This document shows positions 9,635 through 19,800 of a stretch of DNA of 64,000 nt, piece after piece. Numbering within the stretch: position 1 is the stretch's first letter; each line of letters starts with the position of its first letter. Both the position numbers and the translations under genes were made by a program. The notes beneath the pieces were generated by a model. It had not been told where the DNA came from. It was given only the letters and a program-made list of their open reading frames with translations, and made no database searches. Origin of the DNA: Bradyrhizobium centrolobii (GTDB lineage Bacteria > Pseudomonadota > Alphaproteobacteria > Rhizobiales > Xanthobacteraceae); NCBI RefSeq assembly GCF_001641635.1, contig NZ_LUUB01000034.1, positions 1-64,000 on the forward strand, read 5' to 3'.

Positions 9635-9902
9635 TATGACTTTCCCGAAACCCCTTGGTTCCAACCGCCAAATCTCGGAGTGTCGCCCCGCTCTCGGTAG
9701 GGACCAAACTTATGCAGCTTTAGGCCGCACCGCACTCGAATTCAATCACTCACCAAAATTGCTACTGTATTTCAATATCTTAACTTTAACCGAAGTATCC
9801 AATCTTTAATCGCGCACGGTCCGGGTTCCCAATGGAAGAAGGCCGGCAAGCGTGCTAGATTTAAATCTATATCGGCCATGCAGCAATTAATCTGGATTTT
9901 TT
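9635..9902. promoter_or_regulatory. Divergent control region with a 14-bp perfect palindrome
   Basis: This AT-rich gap must hold promoters for the Wzy-like gene (reverse) and the Wzc-like gene (forward). At 9856-9869 it contains TAGATTTAAATCTA, a perfect 14-base palindrome ending 33 bases before the start of the Wzc-like gene, well placed for a repressor or activator. No regulator gene is visible in the window. Confidence 0.5.
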
Positions 9903-12146
9903 ATGCTTCACGTAAGCAAAGGTCATCAGCTTTCTTCATTCGAACCGGAAACGACCAATTTATCTTCAGGTTCAGGCTCACCGGCCCAATACATCCAGAT
10001 GGTGCTCGGATTTCTGCGCCGTCAGGCTTGGGTGCTTGGTCTCGCAGGGCTATTGGCCACGAGCTCAGCTGGCCTCTATATTCTCCTCGGAACTCCATCC
10101 TACAAGGCCACCGCCACTGTAGGCATCGACACGGCCAAGTTCCAGCTGTTTCAGCCCGCCGGCGAGTTGATCATCGACTCATCATCGGCAGTTGAAAGCC
10201 AACTCGAGATCCTGAAGTCCGAAAAACTAGCGCTCGAGGTCATCAAGCAGCTTCATCTGACGGACAACATTCCGCCTCCGCACGGCGGACTGTTTGGATC
10301 GTCGAAGCCGCTAACCGAATTTGAGTATACCCGGCAACTGGTCGCCGTCCTTCAGAAGCATCTCACCGTCAAGCGTCTCGGAATCGCATGGATCATCGAG
10401 ATCAATTACGAAAGCCGCGATCCCGAACAAGCGGCGCGGTTCGCCAATGCGTTTGCAGACGCGTATATCGCGGATCAGCTGGATTCAAAGTACCAGGCAA
10501 CGCGGCAAGCAAGCACCTGGCTGGAGGGCCGTGTCAAGGAAACGCGAGAGCAGACCTTAGCTGCTCAACGCGCCGTTGTTGAGTTCAAGGTCAAGAACAA
10601 CATTGTCGACACCGGCGGGCGGCTAATGAGCGAGCAACAGCTCGCCGAGCTCAATGGCCAGTTGTTGACCGCCCGCGGACAGACATCTGAGGCGAAAGCG
10701 CGGCTCGATCGCGTAAACGCAGTGGTTCAATCCGCTCTCTCCGCCGATAATTCCAATGCGTTGGTCACCGATGTCCCCATCAACGACACCATCGCGAAGT
10801 TGCGAGCCCAGCTGCTCGACCTCACCACCAAGGAGAGGGAATGGTCGGCTAAATTTGGAAGTGATCACCTCGCAGTGATCAATCTGCACAACCAGGCGAG
10901 GCAGGTTCGCTCTGCCATGATTGACGAGCTTCGCCGGGTCGGTGAGGCCTTCAAGAGCGACTACGATCTCGCCGTCCGCAAGGAAAAGGGTCTCGAGACC
11001 GAGGTGGCTCAGGCAGTTTCGCAATCAGAATCGTCCAACCGCAATCAGGTCAAATTGCGCGAGCTCGAGAGTGCGGCAACGAGCACGAAGGAGCTGTATG
11101 ACAATCTGAACAAGCGATATCTGGAATCAGTTGAGCAAAAGTCCTTTCCGGTCACGGAGGCGAGGGTTATCACCCGCGCGGCCCCTGCCCTGGATCGCGA
11201 GTACAAAACCACGCTGAAGATCGTCGGCGTGATTCTCGGTGTAGTTATATCCCTGGGGTTTGGACTAGCCTTTATTCGCGAGTTTACCGACAACGTGTTC
11301 CGCAGTGTTGGCCAAATTGAGCGGCAACTGCACATGGATTGTATTACACCGGTGCCGCTTTGGAAGGAGGAGACCGAGAATAGTCCAGCACGCCCGCTTC
11401 CACCGGAGGGAGAACGCTGCCTTGTACGGTCGAAAGGGCCCGCTTGGGCGAGCATTGACGCCCCTCTTTCGAGCCATGCGGAGGCAATGCGCTCTATAAA
11501 ATTGGCGATAGATCTCAACTGCCCGGTTAAAGGCGCCAAGGTGATTGGCATGACCTCGTCGCTTCCCAGGGAGGGTAAATCCACAGTCGCAGCCTCCCTC
11601 GCGCTTACGATAGCGGCTGCCGGGGCAAAGGTTATGCTTCTGGATTTCGATCTTCGAAATCCGGCGCTCACTCGGACATTGGCGTCCAATGCAAAAGTTG
11701 GCTTCCTCGACGTTATCTCGGGAAGGACGCCGCTCGCGGATGCCATTTGGTCCGACCAGTCGAAATATCTCTCGTTCTTGCCTACGATCACCAACGGTCT
11801 TTTCGTCCAAAGCAACGAGATTATGGGCGCGCAACTTACGAAGATGTTCATCGACAAACTGCGCGATGAGTATGCTTACATCATCGTGGACTTGCCGCCC
11901 CTTGCGCCCGTTATCGATGCAAAGGCAACAACTCATCTGATCGACGCATATCTGTTCGTTGTCGAATGGGGCGTCACAAAAATCGACGTTGTCGAGCACG
12001 CGCTTGGCAGAGCGCCCGGCATTTCGGAGAATACCCTCGGGGTCGTCCTGAACAAAGTCGACATGGACAGACTTCACAAGTACGACGGCGAGAACCGGAC
12101 CTACTACGTCAACAAGCACTATTCACAGTATGGCTATACCCACTAG
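9903..12146 (+). CDS. Wzc-like polysaccharide co-polymerase with C-terminal tyrosine (BY-)kinase
   Basis: The 747-residue protein has a Wzz domain with a first membrane segment at about 42-62, a long coiled-coil periplasmic region, a Pro-containing segment before the second membrane helix (about 438-458), and a cytoplasmic BY-kinase. The kinase shows Walker A SLPREGKST near residue 551, Walker A' LLDFDLRNP and Walker B YIIVDLPPL. The last 22 residues hold six tyrosines, the autophosphorylation cluster typical of this family. It controls chain length and couples polymerisation to export through the outer-membrane lipoprotein encoded at 39829. No cognate low-molecular-weight tyrosine phosphatase gene is seen in the window. 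Confidence 0.92.
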   Translation: MLHVSKGHQLSSFEPETTNLSSGSGSPAQYIQMVLGFLRRQAWVLGLAGLLATSSAGLYILLGTPSYKATATVGIDTAKFQLFQPAGELIIDSSSAVESQLEILKSEKLALEVIKQLHLTDNIPPPHGGLFGSSKPLTEFEYTRQLVAVLQKHLTVKRLGIAWIIEINYESRDPEQAARFANAFADAYIADQLDSKYQATRQASTWLEGRVKETREQTLAAQRAVVEFKVKNNIVDTGGRLMSEQQLAELNGQLLTARGQTSEAKARLDRVNAVVQSALSADNSNALVTDVPINDTIAKLRAQLLDLTTKEREWSAKFGSDHLAVINLHNQARQVRSAMIDELRRVGEAFKSDYDLAVRKEKGLETEVAQAVSQSESSNRNQVKLRELESAATSTKELYDNLNKRYLESVEQKSFPVTEARVITRAAPALDREYKTTLKIVGVILGVVISLGFGLAFIREFTDNVFRSVGQIERQLHMDCITPVPLWKEETENSPARPLPPEGERCLVRSKGPAWASIDAPLSSHAEAMRSIKLAIDLNCPVKGAKVIGMTSSLPREGKSTVAASLALTIAAAGAKVMLLDFDLRNPALTRTLASNAKVGFLDVISGRTPLADAIWSDQSKYLSFLPTITNGLFVQSNEIMGAQLTKMFIDKLRDEYAYIIVDLPPLAPVIDAKATTHLIDAYLFVVEWGVTKIDVVEHALGRAPGISENTLGVVLNKVDMDRLHKYDGENRTYYVNKHYSQYGYTH

Positions 12147-12642
12147 AGAAATCGCCGATCAGGTTGCAGCCTATCCAGCGTCATCGACCTAATTTTTGCT
12201 GGCGATTTGCTTGAAGCGCACGGCGATGCGGCGCCGAACCCGTCGACCGATCGCTAGGTAGTTTTGCGCGGTCGGGCGCCGCCTTGTGAGCATCGCCTTG
12301 TTGCCATGCGCAGCGGCTCATACTGACCGCCCCAACCCCAGATCGCTCCCCGCCTGCGCGCCGCCGCAACAGCGGTCACAACGCGATCTTGAGGATCTAG
12401 CGAAAGCGGTTTGAACATGCCCAGCCAGCCTCCGTTCCAGGCAGATAGCTTGAGTCAACTCCAGCCTGGTTGGGGATCGGCGGTCCTGGCGTTTGAGGCA
12501 CTTGCAACGTGATGAATGCTTAAACCTTGCGGCCACCCCACCCCGCCGATTGGTGCGGTCAAGCTATGCAAGATGCGACCTCACGCAACGACTGGCCCCG
12601 GTCTTGCCGGCCTTCATCCCCTCATGATTGGCCAACAGCGAC
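12147..12642. other. Non-coding stretch of 496 bases
   Basis: The region lies between the ends of two convergent genes and has no supported gene. Short reverse frames here (for example 12318-12536) are rich in Arg and Ser and match nothing I recognise. The octamer AAATCGCC at 12149-12156 is the reverse complement of GGCGATTT at 12201-12208, a wide inverted repeat with a 44-base loop that might take part in termination. I see no transposase remnant that I could name. Confidence 0.5.
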
Positions 12643-13923
12643 CTAATACGCTGCCACGTGCCGTTGGCGGCGCGCTGACAGGCTGAGGGCGAGCCACAGC
12701 CCTCCACCGCGTGAGACGTCCGAGAAGTAGAGCGCGGCGTAGATGCCGGAAGTGCCATAGGTCGTGCCCAGCAGGACAACCATCATTGCACCGACGGCAT
12801 TTGTCGCACCACTAACGATCGTCGATATCTTGTGATGCTCGGCGGCGTTAAGGGCGTCGAACGCGAGAAACTGGATGGCGGTCGGAATCACCGTCCATGC
12901 GAGAGCTCTAACGACGTCCGATGCCGCTACGAAGGCGTGTCCGAAAACAAATGACATGTAAGGCGCGATCAAGAAGAGGCAGACACTAGTCGCCGCGCTA
13001 ATCCCGATCGAGTAAGGGAGATACTTTGTTGCAAGCGCCAGGCTGGCAAGTGGCCCGTCCCGGCCGGCAACTGCGAGTTTCCCATAAATGACGCGGTCAA
13101 ACGCGCCCGGTACAACAAGTGCCGCGCCGATCAATCTCCGGCCCGCGCCATAGACGCCGACGAAATCGGGCGTCGTGATAGCACTCAGTACAAGAACGTC
13201 CACGCTGTGCCGAAGCGTGATGAGGAAGCTGGAAAGGGCGAGACTTCCCCCCAACGATACCTCCCGGCGAAGCACGCGCCAGCGCGGAGGCCCAAAACGC
13301 CAGATCATGGCAAGACAGATAAGGCCGATGGCTACGTGGATACCCGTCCACCACACAGCCCAGCTTTGCAGCGAGGTTACGCCAAAGAATCCACATGCGA
13401 CGAGCGCGGCCAGCGCGCGCGCCACCCCAGTTCCACCGTTGACGAGATTGGCGGTTTTGAAATCCCCGCGCGCCAAAAAGATATTTTCGACCAAGTTAAA
13501 AAATGAAGGAAATGCCACGTTAACCGGCACCAAAAGTAGCAGAATTTGCAACCAAATCGTCGGGTTACCCCTGTCGATAGTTGGAGCGAAAAGCATGCCC
13601 GCGACGACCAACACGGTCAGTACTGCACCTGTGATCAGGATCATGAGTACGGTGTGACCAAGCGCCTCGGCGTATCGCGCAGAGTCGCGGCTGACGATTC
13701 GGCGTAACGCTTCGCCTGGACCAAACCCACACCAGGTATTCGCCAGCGCCGTCACAGCACTGATCGTCGTCAATTCGCCGAATTGAGCGGCGCCCAGAGA
13801 ACGGGCAAGAAGTACAAAAGCTACAGCCTGAGCAACGACACCAACAGCTAGGCTACTGATCGATCCAGCAAAAAGCCGGAGCATTGGTAGCTTTGGTCGG
13901 AAGAACTCTGCAATCTGAGACAT
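12643..13923 (-). CDS. Polysaccharide flippase (Wzx/MATE-like oligosaccharide exporter)
   Basis: A 426-residue integral membrane protein with about 12-14 helices, starting MSQIAEFF at ATG 13923 (a TTG at 13929 is an alternative). The pattern of a first hydrophobic pair, then LLARSLGAAQFGELTTISAV, is characteristic of the polysaccharide biosynthesis flippase family. It would move undecaprenyl-diphosphate-linked repeat units across the inner membrane. A second flippase is encoded at 53047-54486, so the two may serve different substrates. Confidence 0.85.
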   Translation of the reverse strand: MSQIAEFFRPKLPMLRLFAGSISSLAVGVVAQAVAFVLLARSLGAAQFGELTTISAVTALANTWCGFGPGEALRRIVSRDSARYAEALGHTVLMILITGAVLTVLVVAGMLFAPTIDRGNPTIWLQILLLLVPVNVAFPSFFNLVENIFLARGDFKTANLVNGGTGVARALAALVACGFFGVTSLQSWAVWWTGIHVAIGLICLAMIWRFGPPRWRVLRREVSLGGSLALSSFLITLRHSVDVLVLSAITTPDFVGVYGAGRRLIGAALVVPGAFDRVIYGKLAVAGRDGPLASLALATKYLPYSIGISAATSVCLFLIAPYMSFVFGHAFVAASDVVRALAWTVIPTAIQFLAFDALNAAEHHKISTIVSGATNAVGAMMVVLLGTTYGTSGIYAALYFSDVSRGGGLWLALSLSARRQRHVAAY

Positions 13924-14182
13924 GCCCAATATTTTCTGGTACCATCAATTTTATCGCGTGACCGTTCATTTGTTCACCGCGATGAAGCCCCGAAACGACG
14001 CACAAAATTACAATTAATACGCAGGCTGGCCGGCCCCGGTCAGGCCCGTCCCGGCTCATCAGCCCAAGCTCCGCACCCACTTCCACATTAATCTGTCAGA
14101 ATTTATCGGGCAACACGGCTTTCGCTTCGGATTGTTTCTAACAAGTCATCCTTCTTCCAAGGCTATCTTGCAAAACAAAGGT

Positions 14183-14989
14183 CTAGATTGCGCGCAACCT
14201 TGCATAGTAACCGCAACTCGCTGAACGCCCCAAATGTGGGTGGGTCTGAATAGTCCGGGACAGGCTCGGAATCGACCACTCGTCTATGACGTCGTAACCG
14301 AGCTTTCCAAGGGTCGCAAGAAACTCCGTCCTGTTGCGAATCTGGTAAGGAATTTCCGCACATCCGAAGTTCTCGAGTGTCACGACAGTGGGACCTTCGC
14401 GCGTCTGAACCTTGTTTAGAAGCAAGTGGCGCGGTAATGCAGGCAGCTTCTTAAGGAAGACATCAAACGGAACATCGAGATATTGCAGCAAGCCGGACGC
14501 GAGCAGAACATCTGGGACCGGAGCGTGCGACAAGTCATCGATGAATGTAGGCCCGCGTAACTTGCCTTCGTCTACGTACTGGCGCCCAACACGGACGATC
14601 GCTGGCAAGTCATAGATGATCCAGTTGACCTTCGCATTCAACTCCAAGTACGGGCCGAAAGCCCGGTACTTGGTGCCGAGATGACCACCAGCATCCAGAA
14701 TTACGTTCGCAGCAGGCGCGAGACGATTTAGCCAGAATAGAACTGGGTAGTCCTCAAGCTTAAATTCTGACATATACTCGAAGGAATGCATGACTACTTC
14801 GTCATTGTCATAGCCAACGAGCGCGCCGGGCCGGACAGCCGCGACGGCTTCGCTAAAAGACGCATAAGCTCCTCGGTGCCTCAGGTAAGAGGACCTAAGC
14901 AGGGCAAGCAGGTGACCCATCGCCGCTCGAGCAAATAGGACCGGGCGCGCGGAAACAATATGCTGTAGCGTTACGGGTAACTTGGACAT
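14183..14989 (-). CDS. Putative methyltransferase, TIGR04325-like
   Basis: The 268-residue protein contains GYDNDEVVMHSFEYM near the N-terminus, VILDAGGHLGTKY as a glycine-rich SAM-binding loop, IYDLPAIVRVG as an acidic second strand and LLASGLLQYLD further in. This set matches the putative methyltransferases often found in surface-polysaccharide loci (TIGR04325, from memory). It is a different subfamily from the methyltransferase at 7282. The substrate is unknown. It sits alone between gaps of about 260 and 340 bases. Confidence 0.7.
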   Translation of the reverse strand: MSKLPVTLQHIVSARPVLFARAAMGHLLALLRSSYLRHRGAYASFSEAVAAVRPGALVGYDNDEVVMHSFEYMSEFKLEDYPVLFWLNRLAPAANVILDAGGHLGTKYRAFGPYLELNAKVNWIIYDLPAIVRVGRQYVDEGKLRGPTFIDDLSHAPVPDVLLASGLLQYLDVPFDVFLKKLPALPRHLLLNKVQTREGPTVVTLENFGCAEIPYQIRNRTEFLATLGKLGYDVIDEWSIPSLSRTIQTHPHLGRSASCGYYARLRAI

Positions 14990-15327
14990 GTCGACAATGA
15001 TTTTTCAACCGTTTCTCAAGCCCGGTCGTCCAGGCGAGAGTAGCAAAGCTGTCCCGCTCCTATTGACGTCGGTATGTTTGAAGATAGCCGGTCCGAGCCA
15101 AGGATAGCAGCGTAAGAGCGCGTCATGACGTCGAGAGCGCTTTGCAATGGCGAGATAGGATCCCAATGCGATATCCGACTTTCCTTATGCAGGATATAGA
15201 TCGTTCTGCGTCTCCGGGGGACTTTTCGCTCTATCTTGGTTAATTCACGTCACTGCTGCCGTTTGGGAACGGCGAACTGAGCTCATCGGTCCGGACCGTC
15301 ATCTTGCAAGCCATGACTTGCGAGAGG
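14990..15327. other. Non-coding stretch of 338 bases
   Basis: I see no gene, RNA or repeat here. It separates two reverse-strand genes and could contain the promoter of the methyltransferase gene and the terminator of the hydrolase transcript, but no T-run hairpin is evident. Confidence 0.5.
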
Positions 15328-16755
15328 CTACTGCTTACCCTCGGGATCAATGGCCGATTTTTCAAAGCGGATTTCCGCCAAATCGCGGGTCGGCTCCTCC
15401 AGCAATGGTTGGAAATCCCCCTTGAGATACGATTCGAAGAACGCAAGTGCATATTGGTCGATGGTCCGAGCAGCCCTGGCGGGATTAATCGCACCGGAAC
15501 GGCTGAAGAAGTGTAACGGAGACGAGAAGGCGTAGTCTGAAAAATTGAAGTGCTTTGCCGGTTTTATCGTCAGCCAATATCCGCCGAATGTCGAAAATAG
15601 TTTCCGCGCCTGCACGAACTGCTCCCAATCCAGTGCCTTCTCGCGTCGTCTTGATGGACTGATCTCTGCAACGCTGTCCGGTGGGCTCGGATCGACCTCG
15701 CTCATAAAGAACAACGGGGCGATCGCCCCATGCTTCAGCGATTCACCAGCCATCAGACCGTCCATATTGAGACATGCCTTGAACCTCCGATCGAGCCAAC
15801 AGGCCTGCGCGGCAACACCTCCTCCAAGCGAGAAGCCGAAGATTCCTACGTGATCTAGGTCTAGGCGATCCGCGAACGGTTCACCTTGATCCGCCACATC
15901 GATCTTCTCCAAAGCATTCAGCACAAATCGCGCGTCGTCGGCCCTGGTTCGTATCTCCGTCTCGGCGGTCACCAGGAACCTACTGAATGACTGTTCCGTC
16001 GAGTAAAAGTCTTCATCCAGCAACTTGCTCTTGATGATACGGCCATCAGGGAAAACAGTCGCAAATGAGCTGTAAGGGTGGTCGATTCCCACGACGACAT
16101 AGCCGTGGCTAGCCAGTTGCTCCGCTAGATGGGTGTTCTCGGTTCGCATACCGTTCCAGGAAGGCGCATATAGCAGGAGAGGATAGCGTGTTTGAGAAGC
16201 TGCCAGCGTCGCGTCGACGATGGAATGAGTTTTTGCCAATGAGAAGCGCGCGTCCCAAACTGTCGTAGTTGCTCTCTGCTGATATGCGGCCACCCTCCCC
16301 TTGAAGGACCGGTCCGCCGGATACCAGATCTGCACCATCAGTTCTCGCGGATTGCTGGGGTTTTCTGGATCTGTTCGACTTCGGTCAACGAAGTGTCGAA
16401 TGCTGGTCCCGACTAAGTAGGGTCCGGTGGGCGGAAGAAGCTCGAATACGGGAAAGACAGTACTCAGGAGAATTCCAATACCGATGCAGCACAATCCGAT
16501 CAAACCGACGACGTACTGTGCCTGAACATCCGTCGTCCATTGCGGGGCGACCTCTTGATATATGCTGGCCATAGCCACGAAGTAGATGGGAAGCATCTCC
16601 CATCGGGCGCCCTCAAGCATCAGATGCAGCACAATGATCGCAACGCAGAGGAACGGCAGATAGGCCAGCCATGGATAGCCATCGCGATGCGGCGAAAGCT
16701 GGCAGGCAAGATAGGCAATCAGGCCAACGGCGGTCGTAAGCTCCAGAATGCGCAT
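15328..16755 (-). CDS. Membrane-anchored PAF-acetylhydrolase-like esterase
   Basis: The first 130 residues hold four or five membrane segments. A PAF-acetylhydrolase-type alpha/beta-hydrolase domain follows, with LMVQIWYPAD at its entry, HPYSSFATVFPDGR, the nucleophile elbow GFSLGGG (Ser about residue 308) and a later KHFNFSD that can supply the catalytic His. ATG 16755 is preceded by GGAGACAGGTGG. It follows the NRPS/TE gene by 80 bases on the same strand, so it may belong to that operon and deacylate or transfer the product at the membrane; that role is inferred. Substrates in this family are short acyl esters. Confidence 0.75.
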   Translation of the reverse strand: MRILELTTAVGLIAYLACQLSPHRDGYPWLAYLPFLCVAIIVLHLMLEGARWEMLPIYFVAMASIYQEVAPQWTTDVQAQYVVGLIGLCCIGIGILLSTVFPVFELLPPTGPYLVGTSIRHFVDRSRTDPENPSNPRELMVQIWYPADRSFKGRVAAYQQRATTTVWDARFSLAKTHSIVDATLAASQTRYPLLLYAPSWNGMRTENTHLAEQLASHGYVVVGIDHPYSSFATVFPDGRIIKSKLLDEDFYSTEQSFSRFLVTAETEIRTRADDARFVLNALEKIDVADQGEPFADRLDLDHVGIFGFSLGGGVAAQACWLDRRFKACLNMDGLMAGESLKHGAIAPLFFMSEVDPSPPDSVAEISPSRRREKALDWEQFVQARKLFSTFGGYWLTIKPAKHFNFSDYAFSSPLHFFSRSGAINPARAARTIDQYALAFFESYLKGDFQPLLEEPTRDLAEIRFEKSAIDPEGKQ

Positions 16756-16835
16756 CCACCTGTCTCCTCGCCGACCGCGCCCCTTCGCTGCCCCGCGTCC
16801 CGCTCCAGACTACATAGCAACAGCGATCATGATCG

Positions 16836-19800
16836 TTAGCTAAGGTACTTTCTCAGTTGCTCTGCGACCCTGGAAACGTGCGGTTCGCGCATGAACGACA
16901 GGTGATCACCGGGTACATAGTGGACGTCGACGCCTTTTGAGGCGACCAGCTCCCACCCTAGAGATTTATTGAGGCTGTACTCAGGATCACGCTCCTCAAC
17001 TCTGAAGAGAATAATCCGCGCCGGGAGAGGCATCGCTTCATACGACCGCGCGATTGCCTTGAACATGGTCATATTGTCCCGAAGTTGAACCGGCATCGGA
17101 CGGTCCGCAATACGCGACAACCTCTGAACGAGCGTCCATAGCCGCAAACGCACGTTCTTTCTTACAAAAAAGAATGCGCTCGAAATGGCCACATCCATCT
17201 TATGGTCCACGATCCTGCGATAGTATCGTTTCGCACGATCAATCATTCGAACGCTCCAGAAGCGGCTCCACTCCGCAAACGGAAGGTGTCGATAGTACCC
17301 CCAGTTGCTGGTATCCAGCATCACAAGGACAGGCACGGCCTCTCCTTCGGCGATCAGTTGCCTTGCCATCTCAAGTGCAACAACACCGCCGAACGAATAT
17401 CCGCAGATCCGATATGGACCGTGCGCCTGCACACGGCGTATTTCGCTGTTGTACAGTCTGGCAAGCTCGGCGACTGTCATCACTTTCCGAGCACCATCAA
17501 GCTCGGGTGATGCTAGTCCGTACACCGGCTGGTCGTGAGGTAATGCCTTGGCCAGTTCCTCATAAGCGAGTACATGGCCGCCGCCACCATGTACGCAGAA
17601 AAGTGGCGTCTTTGTCCCGGATGCACGAAGAGAGATCAACGACGAATGCGGACTATCGTCGCCACCCGTAATCACCGCAGCGATCTGCTCGATGGTCCGA
17701 TCAACCAGCAGCTTTGACAGATCCAGCTTTACGCCGAATTCCTTTTCTATCTCGGCACTCAACGATGCTGCCAACAGCGAGTGCCCGCCCAACTCGAAGA
17801 AGTCGTCGCGGACACCGACCTTCGGCAGATCGAAAAGCCTCTCCCACACGGACACAAGCTTCGCCTCAGCCAGATTGCGGGGTGCTAGAAATTCCTCCGC
17901 CCGTGCCGGGATCATCGCAGTCGGGGCAAGCGCCTGCGAAACGAACGGCGGCGTAAGATCGGAAATCTGCTTGTCCGGATTTGTCGCAATTTCCTCAAGG
18001 ATGGATTGATAGTATGAAAGAATATTGCGTATCGACGTCGGCTCAAACAAACCGCGATCATACTCAACGTTCAACCACACCTCGCCCCCACGCTCGATGA
18101 TCGCGAGTTGTAGCTCAAACGGATTTCCAACACTGATCGATGGAACCGGCGTAATCACGAGGCCTCCCGCCTCGCGCCGCTGCAGAAATGCCGACTGATA
18201 GAGAAAGTAGAACTGAAACAGCGGATTTCTGCCCCGGATCGACCGCATTTTGAGCTGCGCCATGATGCTCTCGAACGGAAACACCGCGTGGTCGAGCGCA
18301 TCCATCGTCATCCGGCTGGCGTGCCTAAGAACGTCGCTCAACCTCGGCTGCCCGGCCAGGCTGAGCCGGATTGCAATTGGTCCAGAGAATGGTCCGATCA
18401 CAGGCTCTGTCTGCGAGCTTCGATTTGCGCTTGGAGATCCGATCGTCAAGTCCTGCTGATCGGTGTAACGTTCCAACAATACGGCGAAAGCCGCCAAAGT
18501 CAGCATGTACATCGTGACATTCGCTGACCGGCTCCGCTCCCTGAGTCGCTCGATCAAATCTCCTGACAAGCGTAGTCTCTCGATCGCACCACGCACCTGC
18601 TGGCGCTGGCCCGGTGCATGGTCAGTCGGAAACTCCAGTACGGGAAGCGGCCCCGCGAGCGACTTCATCCAATAGGCCAGATGCTGGCTAGCCTCGTCGG
18701 ACTTGAGCCATTCGGCCTGCCAGACTGCAAAATCGGCGTACTGAATGGGTAGCGACGCAAGGGCGGGAGATTGGTCTGCCACAAACCCATCATACCTCGC
18801 CCAGAGCTCTCGCTGCAGGATGCTTTGGGACCACCCATCAGAGATGATATGGTGCACGGTAACGACGAGAACATGGTCCTCAAGGCCGAGACGGAGCAGC
18901 CGACACCTTGTGAGAGGTCCACGTTCGAGATCAAACAGCTCTTGCGCCTCTTCGCGCAGCAGAGCATCCAGATCAAAACCAGCTTGCTGCGACGCCTCGC
19001 ACAAGTCGGAGAAATGGAGCTCGCAATTTGCACGGCTCGATATAATCTGCTTGAGCTCGCCATCGAGCTCTCTGAAGGTCGTGCGAAGACTTTCGTGCCG
19101 CTCTACGAGAGCGGTCAGACTTTTTTGGAGAAGCTCGACCGAGAGAGGGCCTGCAATGCGAACCGAAGCCGGCATGTTGAAGGCGGCACTATCCGGCCTG
19201 AGGCGCGAAAGGTGCCAAAATCGAAGCTGACTAACGCTGGCCGGGAATTCGCAACCGTCATCCGGCACCGGTACGCTCGTGGGCGGCGGCTCGGATGCAC
19301 TCGTCGCGTCGCTCGCAACGGGCGAGGATACGTCCTGGGGGGCGGAACCGATCGACGGCAGTCCCGATAGTTTCACGTCGGGGTCCGCAACGATCGCTTG
19401 AAGGATACGGTCGAAACCTTCGATCAGCAAATCGCCTGTCGCTGCGGTGTAAAGATCTGTGTTGTACTCGAGCGACAACCGCCAACCTTCTGCCCGCTCG
19501 ACCAGGAAAAAGTTGAGATCGTAGAGCGCTCCCGGTGATTTTGACGGAATCGGCGAGACCCGAACGTCCGGAAAATCAAACTCGGAGTTCACGGCTCCGC
19601 CGAACGCTCGCTGACAGACGAAATTTACGGAACAGAACTGCCCGTCTCGTGGCTTGTCATCATCAGCCAACGCCTCGATTACGCTCTCAAACGGGACGAC
19701 CTGATGGGCAAGCGCGTCCCAGACATCGTCACGGACGCGGGCTGCCAACTGGGTTAAGCTCGGATCACCAGACAAATCGACCCGAACTGCAACTTGGTTG

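Noticed and set aside
11265..12119. 284-codon reverse frame inside the Wzc-like gene
   Set aside because: It overlaps the kinase domain with Walker motifs on the forward strand and has no domain of its own.
12147..12642. Insertion-sequence remnant
   Set aside because: No transposase motif, terminal inverted repeat or target duplication could be identified.
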